Part shown: positions 27,561 to 36,467 of the stretch, in pieces
Layout of the letters: each line of letters starts with the position of its first letter
Position numbering within the stretch: position 1 is the stretch's first letter
Source of the DNA: Bog-473 sp963750075
GTDB taxonomy: Bacteria > Actinomycetota > Acidimicrobiia > Acidimicrobiales > RAAP-2
Length of the DNA stretch: 64,000 bases
Reading direction: 5' to 3'
Assembly: GCA_963750075.1 (NCBI GenBank)
Contig: CAVVPG010000001.1
Span: 930,001-994,000 of the forward strand
Notes under the pieces: generated by a model
Told to the model about the DNA's origin: nothing
The model's database searches: none
What the model saw: only the letters and a program-made list of their open reading frames with translations
Made by a program: the position numbers and the translations under genes

Positions 27561-27955
27561 TCTGGCCGGTTCGCCGCCCGACCCGGCCCGCACCGTGGCC
27601 ACCGCGACCCCAGCGCTCGAACGACGCCGGGGTCGCGTACTGCGTCCATGCCGGTGAAGTAGCGCACGACCTTCGTCGCCATGCTGCCGTACTTGGCGAC
27701 GATCTGGTGCGCGACAGAGTTCCACGTCCCGACGGTGGTAAACAGTCCGGGCTGCACGTCACGAGTACCGTCGGCACCAGGAACCTGGCGACAAAGACGG
27801 GTAGCACACCTTGATCCAGGTGGCCGGATCACAGCAATTGGCCCGCTTACTTTGGGGCGCAGTCTTGTCTGGTTGCAACAAGAGTGTGACACTCACCCGG
27901 CGTACCGGGGCACCCACCGAGTGAGGTCACATTAGGCATCGAGCATGAGAAGATC
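27561..27955. other. 395-bp stretch, possible minus-strand gene fragment
   Basis: No complete gene is supported. On the minus strand a stretch near 27590-27760 reads protein-like (FTTVGTWNSVAHQIVAKYGS, ATKVVRYFTGMDAVRDPG) within a longer frame 27365-27892, but it lacks a recognised domain and a good start, and overlaps the lipoprotein fragment. It may be a remnant gene carried with the inserted segment. Confidence 0.35.
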
Positions 27956-28732
27956 ATGGCCGTGCGGCGCGTCGGTGTCGTTTGGGGCCTCGTCGCCTTC
28001 GGTGTGTTGGCGGTGATTCCTGCGAACGCGATGGCCGAGGGCGCGGCGCCCACCTCAACCACGCTGGTTTCGCACGCAGCTCTGGAGGCCTTCGTCGCCC
28101 AGGCGCAGCGCGGGATTTCGGGGACCTTCTCCGCGACGTACCGGCTGTCCCAAGGACCCGCGACCACCGGGACAGTCGTGCTCTCCCAGGAGGCGCCGGC
28201 CAGGCGCCAAGTCCTCACCGGGAGTCGTGGCACCTGGGCGTTCCGTTTCTCGGACACGGCGGGGTACGACTCACAGTGGATCGAGAGGGGTTCGACGGCT
28301 TGGGACTGCTGGCGCGGGCCCGGCGCGACTGCATGGACATGCAGTGGGCCGGGCCAGTTCCACACCGTGAACGGCTACCTGCTCGCCATCGAGCCCTACG
28401 TGCCCGGTGACATCGAAGGCGACATTTCGGCGCTGTCGAGTGCGCTGACGAAGAGCGCGCCGGCTGTAGTCAAGCGGATCGTCCGACAAGCCCAGCTCTT
28501 CGACTCGACGAGCGCCGCCTTTGGGGCGCTGCGCTGCCTCAGCATCGATGGAACCACCACCTGCCTGGACCGGTCAGGAGTGGTGGTCAGTCGGACCGGC
28601 GGGTCGTTCTGGACATCCATCACGCTCGTCGACCACAGCTCGCGGGTGTCCAAATCGGCCTTCGTTCCGATGGCGCCGAGTTCGTCTTCGGGCAAGAACT
28701 TCGCCGTGTTGACACAGCCGTACTTCGGCTGA
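27956..28732 (+). CDS. secreted protein of unknown function
   Basis: A 258-residue protein with a clear signal peptide (MAVRRVGVVWGLVAFGVLAV, cleavage near ANAMAEG). The mature part begins with a threonine-rich stretch and then TFSATYRLSQGPATTGTVVL, a beta-rich domain with four cysteines (DCW, TCSG, RCLSI, TCLDR). The fold recalls lipid- or ligand-binding lipoproteins of the LolA/LppX type, but I cannot assign it. It is inside the 3.9-kb inserted segment. Start ATG 27956 follows a GAGAAGA at 27946. Confidence 0.65.
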   Translation: MAVRRVGVVWGLVAFGVLAVIPANAMAEGAAPTSTTLVSHAALEAFVAQAQRGISGTFSATYRLSQGPATTGTVVLSQEAPARRQVLTGSRGTWAFRFSDTAGYDSQWIERGSTAWDCWRGPGATAWTCSGPGQFHTVNGYLLAIEPYVPGDIEGDISALSSALTKSAPAVVKRIVRQAQLFDSTSAAFGALRCLSIDGTTTCLDRSGVVVSRTGGSFWTSITLVDHSSRVSKSAFVPMAPSSSSGKNFAVLTQPYFG

Positions 28733-28886
28733 GCGACTGAAAGACCACGAACCCCGGAGATCGCAGAAGCTGTAGTGGTTTGACTGGCGCTGATGTTCAG
28801 CACGGCCGAAGCGATCGGCATCTCCACGACCCGGCGTTAGGGGCACCCCGACCGTGCGCCGGACCGTGGAGAGCCAGACTGTAGAG

Positions 28887-29333
28887 ATGGACGATCCAGG
28901 GCCGCGGTTGTGGAGGTGGCGCTTGATCGAGCGACTCGTGGAGCTGGCTGCTCCCGCGGATGCGCAACTGAGCTACTTGTCCGGTGCTGAGTACATGGGC
29001 CAGGCGATATGGGACTTGGCCGCCAACTTTTGGGAATGGGCGGACCCCGGCCTGTCCGAGATGGTGGACGCCGGAGTAGTGCCACCGAACGTGGCGAGCG
29101 ATGTGGAACGGGTAGTGGAAGGCGTTCGAGCGATTCGTGATGCGGACGACGTGGCGTGGGGCGAGCAAGGGTCGAGCTGGTTCCACACACCGGAAGCTCT
29201 GGCCTCGGATCCGCTGTGGGCCGAGGTTCGTCTGTTGGCGCACAAGGCGCTCGACGGGTTCGCTCAACTTGGCCTACCGATTCCGACCTTGGACGATCCG
29301 GACTTCAATACACCGAGAGAGGACGCTCCCTAA
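28887..29333 (+). CDS. hypothetical protein
   Basis: A 148-residue acidic protein from ATG 28887 (an in-frame GTG at 28854 would add 11 residues). It is mostly helical with many tryptophans (RLWRWRLIERL, NFWEWADPGL) and no signal peptide. No family is recognised. It is the last gene of the inserted segment, 154 bp before repeat copy B. Confidence 0.5.
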   Translation: MDDPGPRLWRWRLIERLVELAAPADAQLSYLSGAEYMGQAIWDLAANFWEWADPGLSEMVDAGVVPPNVASDVERVVEGVRAIRDADDVAWGEQGSSWFHTPEALASDPLWAEVRLLAHKALDGFAQLGLPIPTLDDPDFNTPREDAP

Positions 29334-29486
29334 CGGCGTCTGGTGCTTCTCTCGGGCGTTAAGTGGGGTATCCCCTATGTGCCGAAGTGTGGCACCGTGT
29401 CCCGGCGTTCAGCGATAGGTGCCTCGGGAGCAGCAGCCCCGCGGCAGGTCAGGGCGCGTCAGGGAATGTGTCATTCGTAATGACAG

Positions 29487-29606
29487 CGTGGTCGGCGGTG
29501 TAGATCACTGCGTCGTCTGCCATGTCACCTCCCCTTGTCCGCGTCGCCGGGCCCCCGGCCGCCCGGTCCGGTGAAACTAGAACACATTCCATTTCTGTGC
29601 CAGGTC
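29487..29606. repeat. 120-bp perfect direct repeat, copy B
   Basis: Identical to 25422-25541. It keeps the promoter, ribosome site and first 12 codons of the DUF35 gene, then runs on into unrelated DNA so that translation would end after 24 codons (MADDAVIYTADHAVITND...). Copy B lies next to the ABC1 kinase gene, the presumed original upstream neighbour of the operon. Confidence 0.92.
29578..29591 (-). promoter_or_regulatory. duplicate of the possible KstR-type operator
   Basis: Part of repeat copy B; same 14 bases as 25513-25526. It now drives only a 24-codon stub, unless it also serves as a decoy for the regulator. Confidence 0.4.
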
Positions 29607-29629
29607 CGGCCGGATCCCAGGTGGAGGGT

Positions 29630-31162
29630 TCAGCCGGCCAGGTCGGACAGGTCCACGCCCTCGAGCAGCTGCTCGATGAAGGCCCGGTCGTTGAGGATCG
29701 GGACCTCGGAGACGAACATGCGGCCGTAGCGCTCGAAGTACATCAGCTGCTTGGCCAGCAGGAACGTGCCGCGGTCGAAGTCGGACATGAGGCCGCCGGA
29801 CTCGTCGGCCAGCCGGCGGACCCGCCGTTGGGTGCGCAGCCGGCGCACGATCGCCCGCACGCTGCGCTGGTGCGCCTCGATCCCCTGGGCCTTGGCCATC
29901 TGCAGCTGAATGGTCTGCATGATCCCCGCCAGGCTGACCTCGCCGAAGGGCCGGGTCAGCGCCGGCTCGACGATGGAGCGGAAGAAGGCGGGGAGCTCCT
30001 CGTCGGACATCCCGACGGCCAGGCCGATGGCGGGCCCGTAGACGTCGGTGATGTGCTTGGTCACCACGGGCCAGGCCGCCTCGTTGCCCATGGCCGCCGA
30101 GAGCAGCGAGATGAAGAAGCGGTGGGTCGAGGGGTCGAGGCGCCCGACGATGCCCCAGTCGATGACGCCGATGCGCCCGTCGCGCAGCAGCATCATGTTG
30201 CCGGCGTGCACGTCGCCGTGGAAGGCGCCCCAGCGCACGGTCGTGAGGAAGAAGGCGCGCATCACCTCCTGGACCAGCGGGGAGGGGTCGAACCCGAGGT
30301 CGGCCACCTTGGCCAGGTCGTCGATCGGCACGCCGTCGAAGAACTCCATCGTGAGCACGTTGCGCCCCGAGAGGTCGAGGTACGGCTCGGGCACGGCCAT
30401 CAGCGTGAGGTCGAACTCGTTCTGCAGGCGCCGGAAGTGCACGAGCGAGCGGGCCTCGTTGCGCAGGTCCATCTCCTCGCCGATCTGCACCCGGAAGCCG
30501 TCGAGCAGCTGCAGGGTCGAGCCGGCCATCTGGTCCCCCGTCTGGCGCACCAGGATCTCGAGCAGCGGCTGCATCAGGTCGAGGTCGGTGGCCACCGTGT
30601 GCTCGATCCCCGGCCGCAGCACCTTGACCGCGACGGTGCGCCCGTCGAGCAGGCGGGCCCGGTGCACCACGGCGATGGACGCGGTCCCGATCGGCTCGGG
30701 CTCGAACTCGGCGAAGGCGTCGCGCAGCGACAGCCCGAGGTCCTCCTCCACCCGCTGGCGCACGTCGGGGAAGGGCACCGGCGGGCCCGTGTCGAGGCAG
30801 GCCCGGAACTCGTCGGCCACGTCGTCGCCGAACATGCCGGGCGACGACGCGATGATCTGGCCGAACTTCATGAACGTGCCACCGAGGTCCTGGAAGCTCT
30901 TGCGCAGCGGCCGGGCGAGCTGGGCCGCCGGCAGCGCGCCGTGGCGGATGCTGCGCAACTGGCGGAGGGCGGTGGGCGTGAAGTGGATCGCCACCGACCG
31001 GGCGATGGCCCGGCCCCGTTGCACGAGCTCGCGCCGCGTCGGTTCGGGGAGGCGCCGCGGATAGATCCGCGGGACGTCCTCGCTCAGCGGGGCGCGTCCC
31101 GTGGGCTGCGGGCGCGCCGGGGGTGCGCCCTCCGCCGCTGCGTCCGCCGCGCGTGGGGTCAC
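29630..31162 (-). CDS. ABC1/UbiB-family atypical kinase
   Basis: A 510-residue ADCK/UbiB-type protein. Marks in order: FMKFGQIIASSPGMFGDD (the KxGQ motif of the family, about residues 95-112), IGTASIAVVHRARLLDG, VAVKVLRPGI with the lysine, FHGDVHAGNMMLL (catalytic loop) and IGVIDWGIVGR (metal site). Such proteins are ATPases/kinases tied to lipid or quinone metabolism at the membrane; the C-terminal membrane hairpin of UbiB is not evident. The target is unknown. Single gene; the segment with the 120-bp repeat lies just downstream. Confidence 0.9.
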   Translation of the reverse strand: MTPRAADAAAEGAPPARPQPTGRAPLSEDVPRIYPRRLPEPTRRELVQRGRAIARSVAIHFTPTALRQLRSIRHGALPAAQLARPLRKSFQDLGGTFMKFGQIIASSPGMFGDDVADEFRACLDTGPPVPFPDVRQRVEEDLGLSLRDAFAEFEPEPIGTASIAVVHRARLLDGRTVAVKVLRPGIEHTVATDLDLMQPLLEILVRQTGDQMAGSTLQLLDGFRVQIGEEMDLRNEARSLVHFRRLQNEFDLTLMAVPEPYLDLSGRNVLTMEFFDGVPIDDLAKVADLGFDPSPLVQEVMRAFFLTTVRWGAFHGDVHAGNMMLLRDGRIGVIDWGIVGRLDPSTHRFFISLLSAAMGNEAAWPVVTKHITDVYGPAIGLAVGMSDEELPAFFRSIVEPALTRPFGEVSLAGIMQTIQLQMAKAQGIEAHQRSVRAIVRRLRTQRRVRRLADESGGLMSDFDRGTFLLAKQLMYFERYGRMFVSEVPILNDRAFIEQLLEGVDLSDLAG

Positions 31163-31224
31163 GCGCTCAACCTAGGCGCGCCGCCCCCGCCCCCACGCAT
31201 CGGCAGGTGGGTCGGCGGTCCGAG

Positions 31225-31605
31225 CTAGGTGAAGGACCCCTCTATGGAGGCCAGGGCGCCCTTGTAGGTGTCCCCGAAGACGGCCGCCATCTCGTCGGGG
31301 GTCACGTTGTAGGCCCACATGACCCGCGAGCCGTCGCCTTCGGGCTGGACCGAGATCGTCGCCGTGTGGCTCTCGATCGGCACCCCGTCCACCACGGAGT
31401 AGGTCAGCGTCCGCGCCTCGTCGTCCCGCGCCAGCAGGCGCTCGCGGATCTCCATCCCCAACAGCCCGATGACCCGGTCGTCCCCCTCGAGGCGGCACGA
31501 CTCGATGCCGGGGAAGTACTCCTTGATCCCGCCGAAGTCGCCCACCATCTTCCAGACCTCGTCCGGCGAGGCCTTCACCGCCACGTCGACTACGCCTTCT
31601 GCCAT
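31225..31605 (-). CDS. SRPBCC-family (START-like) protein
   Basis: A 126-residue polyketide-cyclase-like protein. ATG 31605 has GAGGAGG 6 nt upstream. The sequence VDVAVKASPDEVWKMVGDFGG and a C-terminal helix (NVTPDEMAAVFGDTYKGAL) are typical of the helix-grip fold that binds hydrophobic ligands. Longer frames to 31860 cross the promoter and are not used. Ligand unknown. It is divergent from the aldo/keto reductase gene with a gap of about 105 bp. Confidence 0.85.
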   Translation of the reverse strand: MAEGVVDVAVKASPDEVWKMVGDFGGIKEYFPGIESCRLEGDDRVIGLLGMEIRERLLARDDEARTLTYSVVDGVPIESHTATISVQPEGDGSRVMWAYNVTPDEMAAVFGDTYKGALASIEGSFT

Positions 31606-31711
31606 CGCTGCCTCCTCGCAACTCGTTCGGTTCCCCGGCCCCAAGCCGCCGGTACAGTACTGCCGACCCGGTCCGCCTGCACGGGACCGGCCGACCAGGG
31701 AGGGACCCGCC

Positions 31712-32635
31712 GTGGACACGCGCACCATTGGATCGCTGACCGTCAGCGTGGTCGGGCTCGGCTGCAACAACTTCGGCATGCGCATCGGGCGCCAGGAGAC
31801 GGCGGCCGTCGTGGGCGCCGCGCTCGATGCCGGCATCACCTTGTTCGACACCGCGGACATCTACGGCGGGACCAAGTCCGAGACCTATCTCGGCGCCGCG
31901 CTCGGCGACCGCCGCGACGACATCGTGCTCGCCACCAAGTTCGGCGTCCCCTACGAGGGGCACGAGGGCGGTGCGTCGGCCGCCTACGTCCGCACCGCCG
32001 TCGAGGACAGCCTCACCCGGCTGGGCACCGATCGTATCGACCTCTACCAGCTGCACGCCCCGGACCAGAAGACCCCCGTCGCCGAGACGATCGGGGCGCT
32101 GGCCGAGCTGGTCGCCGAGGGCAAGATCCGCGAGTTCGGGTGCTCCAACTTCAGCGCCGCCATGCTGGTCGAGGCCGCCGCCGCCACTCCCCCCGGCGGT
32201 CCGGGCTTCGTCAGCGTGCAGAACCAGTACAACATCTTGTACCGCGAGCCCGAGGACGGCGTCCTCGAGGAGTGCGAGCGCAGCGGCCTGGCGTTCCTGC
32301 CCTACTTCCCCCTGGCCAGCGGGCTCCTGAGCGGCAAGTACCGGGCCGGCGAGCCCCCGCCCGAGGGCACCCGTCTGGCCGCCATGGGCGAGCGGGCGAC
32401 CAGCCAGTTGAGCGACGAGCGGCTGGCCAAGGTGGCCGCCCTCGACGAGCTGGCCCGGCGGCACGGGCACGGCGTCCTCGACCTGGCCTTCGGGTGGCTG
32501 CTGGCGCGGCCCGCGGTCGCCTCGGTGATCGCGGGCGCCACCAGTCCCGCGCAGATCGCGTCCAACGTGGCCGCCGGGCAGTGGCGGCCCGGCGACGACG
32601 TGCTGGCCGAGGTCGACCGCATCGCACCCCGCTGA
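31712..32635 (+). CDS. aldo/keto reductase
   Basis: A 307-residue NADP-dependent AKR of the TIM-barrel type. GTG 31712 follows GGGAGGG at about 8 nt. The catalytic tetrad is visible: D and Y in LFDTADIYGG, K in LATKFGV, H in LYQLHAPD. The cofactor end has SVIAGATSPAQIASN. It reduces carbonyls to alcohols; the substrate is not evident. Confidence 0.92.
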   Translation: MDTRTIGSLTVSVVGLGCNNFGMRIGRQETAAVVGAALDAGITLFDTADIYGGTKSETYLGAALGDRRDDIVLATKFGVPYEGHEGGASAAYVRTAVEDSLTRLGTDRIDLYQLHAPDQKTPVAETIGALAELVAEGKIREFGCSNFSAAMLVEAAAATPPGGPGFVSVQNQYNILYREPEDGVLEECERSGLAFLPYFPLASGLLSGKYRAGEPPPEGTRLAAMGERATSQLSDERLAKVAALDELARRHGHGVLDLAFGWLLARPAVASVIAGATSPAQIASNVAAGQWRPGDDVLAEVDRIAPR

Positions 32636-32662
32636 CCCGGCGCCGGCCTAGAGGGCGGGCGT

Positions 32663-34543
32663 TCAGGGCAGCCCGAAGTCCTGCGCGATGCAGTCGGTGG
32701 GCGTGATGGCCTCCGCGACCGCCTGCCCGTTCACGTTGTCGTAGACGTCGAGGGACTTCCCGTCGAGGCAGGAGTACGCCGGCACGTTGGACTCGAAACC
32801 GCTGAGCGTGCCCGCCGGCACGATGCCCAGCACCTGGCTGGAGGCGATCGGCGTGAGCGCGACCGTCGCGCCGTCGTACACCCCGGTGGTCGTCGGGACC
32901 GTGGTGGTCGTGGTTGCCGGGGGTGCGGCCACGGTGGTGGTCGTGCCGCCCCCGGCGCCCCCGGCGCCCCCGGCGCCCCCGGCCCCGGCCCCGGCCGTCC
33001 CTCCCGCCCCGGTCGTGGTCGTGGTCGTAGCCGGCGCCGGCGCCGCTCCGGCAACGGACCCTGCGGGCGCCCCGGCCGGCGCCGGCGCCCCCGGTCCGGC
33101 GGCCGGGCTCGAGGAGGTCGCCTGCGGGCCGGTCCCCGGCGGCGGGCCGGGCGAGATGCCGTCGAGCGCGGCGATCGTCATGGGCCCGTCGCTCTCCGTG
33201 CCGAGGGCCCAGATGCCGACGCCGCGCACGCCGTAGTGCGCGGCCAGCTGCGCGGCGTCGTAGAGGCCGTTGAGGCCCTCGTAGTAGGACTCGTGCCACT
33301 GGGTGCCCACCCGGTAGCTGGTCCAGGCCGTGTGCGTGACGGGGTCCCAGTACGCCGGCCCGTCGGCCTGCGCCTGCGAGTCGGCGATGTCGGAGGCCCC
33401 GCCGGTCGCGGTCGCGGCCATCGTCCCGTTGCCCGTCGGCCAGTCGATGCCGAAGAACGGGAGGCCGAGGATGACCTTGGTCGCGGGCGCGGCGGCGGTG
33501 TACTGGGCCAGCGTGGTCTGGCTGCTGAACATGCCGCTGGTGAGCGGCGACGCGGCCGAGGCCGTCCCCGCCAGGTTGAGCTCGTAGTCCATGACGAAGA
33601 ACGCGTCGACCGAGGGCGCGAGCGCGGGGATGTCGTAGAAGCCGCCGGGGTCGCCCGCGGAGGACGCGTAGGTGTCCATGGTGATCTGCCAGTGGGGGTC
33701 GGCCGCCCGCAGGGCTCCCGAGACCGCGGCGACGAGGTCGGTGAGCCCGACCTGGTCGCCACTGCCGTCGCCCTCGAAGTCGAAGTTCACCCCGTCGAGG
33801 GACTTGGCCTGGAGCAGCGGGATGAGCGCGGCGGACAGCGTGCCGGCGGCGGTGGGCGACGAGGTCAGCGCGTCGAGCGAGCCCTGGTCGAAGTCGGTGA
33901 CCGTGAGCACGACCCGCTCGCCCGCGGCGTGCGCCCGCGTGATGAGGTCGGCCAGGGCCTGGCTCCCGAAGCCGTCCCATCCCGAGCCGCCCTCGTCGAG
34001 GGTGCCGTCGGCGTTCACGTCGATGGAGAAGTAGGCGATGGTGGACAGGCCGGTGATGTTGAAGGAGGCCGACTGGGGCAGCGTCCAGTACGGCGCGAAG
34101 GCGAAGTTCTCGCGGGCCGCGAGCGGCGGCTCCTCGACCAGCGCGGCGGGGGCGGCGGTCGGTGCCGCGGTCGCCGGCGCGAGCTGGACGGCCGTCCTGG
34201 CACCCAGCAGCGCGAGGGCGGCGTTCCCGGCATCGGTGTCGCGGCGCGCCTCGGTGCGGGCACGCTGCGTGTCCGCCGGCGCGGCACGGCGATGCGGCGG
34301 CGGGGCGGCCGACCCGCCCATCCCGAGTGCGAAGCCGCCGCAGAGCATGACGAGACAGAACGCGGCGACACCGACGGCGGGCGCGGGGCGCCGGACCCGA
34401 GCGAACGCGCTCGCAGCTCCCCTCCCCATCCCCGACCGGTACGCCCCCCTGACGAGGTGGGCCAGCTTCTCAGCCAGCACCATCCTGAGAGGAACACCCG
34501 GGTCCGGTGGTATCTCACGGTTCCGGGCGAACTTCGCGGGCAT
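32663..34543 (-). CDS. secreted/anchored GH18-like glycosidase with low-complexity linkers
   Basis: Up to 626 residues. The N-terminus has a membrane anchor or long signal (APAVGVAAFCLVMLCGGFAL) after a basic stretch; starts at 34543, 34483 (MVLAEKL) or near 34429 (MGRGAAS) are all possible. The middle is a GH18/spore-germination-type TIM barrel: FAFAPYWTLPQSA, then LDGVNFDFEGDG, the DxxDxDxE-like catalytic strand with Glu, ITMDTYASSAG, FFVMDYELN and GVRGVGIWALG. It is followed by proline, glycine-alanine and poly-threonine linkers (about 120 residues) and a C-terminal domain of about 70 residues with two cysteines. Likely cleaves a peptidoglycan- or chitin-like glycan outside the cell. Confidence 0.82.
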   Translation of the reverse strand: MPAKFARNREIPPDPGVPLRMVLAEKLAHLVRGAYRSGMGRGAASAFARVRRPAPAVGVAAFCLVMLCGGFALGMGGSAAPPPHRRAAPADTQRARTEARRDTDAGNAALALLGARTAVQLAPATAAPTAAPAALVEEPPLAARENFAFAPYWTLPQSASFNITGLSTIAYFSIDVNADGTLDEGGSGWDGFGSQALADLITRAHAAGERVVLTVTDFDQGSLDALTSSPTAAGTLSAALIPLLQAKSLDGVNFDFEGDGSGDQVGLTDLVAAVSGALRAADPHWQITMDTYASSAGDPGGFYDIPALAPSVDAFFVMDYELNLAGTASAASPLTSGMFSSQTTLAQYTAAAPATKVILGLPFFGIDWPTGNGTMAATATGGASDIADSQAQADGPAYWDPVTHTAWTSYRVGTQWHESYYEGLNGLYDAAQLAAHYGVRGVGIWALGTESDGPMTIAALDGISPGPPPGTGPQATSSSPAAGPGAPAPAGAPAGSVAGAAPAPATTTTTTGAGGTAGAGAGGAGGAGGAGGGTTTTVAAPPATTTTTVPTTTGVYDGATVALTPIASSQVLGIVPAGTLSGFESNVPAYSCLDGKSLDVYDNVNGQAVAEAITPTDCIAQDFGLP

Positions 34544-34638
34544 CCCGCGCCCCGGGCCGGGTGCCTGCTGCCACCGGCCCCACCCGCCGCCCTGCCGGGG
34601 GCGACCGACCGGGCCCCGCCGGGACCGGTCCGGCGGGC

Positions 34639-36057
34639 TCAGGCCTCGGCGACTGCCGCCACCAGCTTCTGCAGGGTGTCCTTGGCGTCCCCGAAGAGCA
34701 TCGTCGTCTTGGGGTCGTAGAGCAGCTCGTTGTCGATGCCGGCGAAGCCGGGGCGCATGGAGCGCTTCAAGAAGATGATGTTCTCCGCCTCGTCGGCGTT
34801 GATGATGGGCATGCCGTAAATGGGGCTGCCGGGCGTCGACTTGGCCGCCGGGTTGACGGTGTCGTTGGCGCCCACCACGAGCGCCACGTCGGCCGTGGGC
34901 ATCTCGAGGTTGGCCTCGTCCATCTCCTTCAGCTCGTCGTAGGGCACGTTGGCCTCGGCCAGCAGCACGTTCATGTGCCCGGGCATGCGCCCCGCCACCG
35001 GGTGGATGGCGAAGAAGGTGTCGACGCCGCGCGCCTTGAGCGCGTCGGCCAGCTCGCGCGCCACGTGCTGGGCCTGGGCCACCGCCAGGCCGTAGCCCGG
35101 GATGATCACGACCTTGCGGGCGTAGGCCAGCAGCACGCCGACGTCCTCGGGCGTCCCCGACCGCACCGAGCGCGACGCGTCACCCTCCTCGCCCCCCGTC
35201 GCCGTGATCACCGCGCCGAACGCGCTGAACAAGATGTTGGGCAGCGAGCGGCCCATGGCCGCGCTCATCAGCCGGGTCAGGATCATGCCCGAGGCCCCGA
35301 CCAGGGTGCCGGCCACGATGAGGAGCGCGTTGTCGAGCACGAAGCCCGACGCCGCCACCGCCAGGCCGGTGAACGAGTTCAGCAGCGAGATCAGGACCGG
35401 CACGTCGGCGCCGCCGATGGGCAGCACGAAGATGACGCCGAGCACGAGCGACAGCCCCAGGATGATCCAGACGAAGGCGATGTTCCCGGTGACGAGGGCC
35501 AGGACGATCATCACGGCGATGGCGCCCGCGACCAGCGCGTTGATCACCTGCTGGCCCGGGTAGGTGATGGGGCGCCCCGTGACGAGCTCCTGGAGCTTGG
35601 CGAACGCGACCGCGCTCCCCGAGAACGACACCGAGCCGATCAGCACGCCGAGGAGCACCTCGGCCGTGACGTAGACGGCCGGCTGCAGCCCGAGCGAGTG
35701 CAGGTGGAGCAGCTCGACGATGGAGATCAGCGCGGCCGCGCCTCCGCCGACGCCGTTGAAGATGGCCACCAGCTGGGGCATCGCGGTCATCTTCACGAAG
35801 CGGGCCACCGGCACGGCGATGGCCGCGCCGAGCACCATGGCGACGATCGCCAGCACCAGGTTCACCCCGGAGTGCCGCAGTGTCGGCAGCGTGAACGTCA
35901 TGCCGATGGCGAGCGCCGCCGACGCGGCGCCGACGAGGTTGCCCCGGCGGGCGTGCCGCGGGGAGCTCAGGCCCTTCAGGGCGAAGATGAACCCCGCGAT
36001 GGCGACCAGGTAGGCGAGGTCGCGCGCCGTGGCCAGGGTGAAGGAGACGGCCAGCAT
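34639..36057 (-). CDS. pntB: NAD(P) transhydrogenase subunit beta
   Basis: A 472-residue PntB. About nine membrane helices come first (DLAYLVAIAGFIFALKGLS onward), then the cytosolic NADP-binding domain III (VIIPGYGLAVAQAQHVARE, VALVVGANDTVNPAA and MPIINADEAENIIFLKRSM). The enzyme uses the proton gradient to move hydride from NADH to NADP+. ATG 36057 overlaps the stop of the preceding subunit (ATGA). Last gene of a three-gene operon. Confidence 0.95.
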   Translation of the reverse strand: MLAVSFTLATARDLAYLVAIAGFIFALKGLSSPRHARRGNLVGAASAALAIGMTFTLPTLRHSGVNLVLAIVAMVLGAAIAVPVARFVKMTAMPQLVAIFNGVGGGAAALISIVELLHLHSLGLQPAVYVTAEVLLGVLIGSVSFSGSAVAFAKLQELVTGRPITYPGQQVINALVAGAIAVMIVLALVTGNIAFVWIILGLSLVLGVIFVLPIGGADVPVLISLLNSFTGLAVAASGFVLDNALLIVAGTLVGASGMILTRLMSAAMGRSLPNILFSAFGAVITATGGEEGDASRSVRSGTPEDVGVLLAYARKVVIIPGYGLAVAQAQHVARELADALKARGVDTFFAIHPVAGRMPGHMNVLLAEANVPYDELKEMDEANLEMPTADVALVVGANDTVNPAAKSTPGSPIYGMPIINADEAENIIFLKRSMRPGFAGIDNELLYDPKTTMLFGDAKDTLQKLVAAVAEA

Positions 36058-36467
36058 CAGGCGGCGCCCCCGGACGGCCCGTTCGGGCCCGCGTCCTCGG
36101 CCTTGGCGGGGGCCTGCTCCCTGTCCTTGGCCCGGTCGGCCGGCTTGCCCTTGAACATCTCGAGCATGCGGTCGGTCACCACGAAGCCGCCCACCACGTT
36201 GAGCGTGGCCAGGAAGACGGCGAGGGTGCCGAGGGCGACCTCGGCCGTGCCGTGGGCCTCACCCATGATGGTCAGCGCGCCGACGAGGACGATGCCGTGG
36301 ATGGCGTTGGACCCCGACATCAGCGGCGTGTGCAGGATGCTCGGCACCTTGGAGACGACCTCGATCCCGACGAACGCCGCCAGGACGAAGATGGTCAGGT
36401 AGGCCACGATGCCCGTGGGCGATCCCCCGGTCGCCGTCGGCGTCGACTGCCAGAGCATGGCGATCAC
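36057..36467 (-). CDS. pntAB: NAD(P) transhydrogenase subunit alpha, membrane part
   Basis: A 136-residue protein with three membrane helices (GIVAYLTIFVLAAFVGIEVV, ALTIMGEAHG region and TLAVFLATLNVVGGFVV) and the conserved PSILHTPLMSGSNAIHG loop. GTG 36467 overlaps the stop of pntAA (GTGA); ATG 36458 is the alternative. The C-terminal 25 residues are charged and alanine-rich. Split alpha subunits of this kind are usual in actinobacteria. Confidence 0.93.
   Translation of the reverse strand: MIAMLWQSTPTATGGSPTGIVAYLTIFVLAAFVGIEVVSKVPSILHTPLMSGSNAIHGIVLVGALTIMGEAHGTAEVALGTLAVFLATLNVVGGFVVTDRMLEMFKGKPADRAKDREQAPAKAEDAGPNGPSGGAA

Noticed and set aside
31737..31760. CTGACCGTCAGC palindrome in the aldo/keto reductase gene as a further operator
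   Set aside because: It has a 1-bp spacer, lies inside the coding region, and lacks the CTGACG-N3-CGTCAG layout.
32880..33110. Repetitive GC-rich stretch suggesting a CRISPR or VNTR
   Set aside because: It codes for Gly/Ala and Thr/Pro linkers in phase with the GH18-like gene, and there is no spacer pattern.
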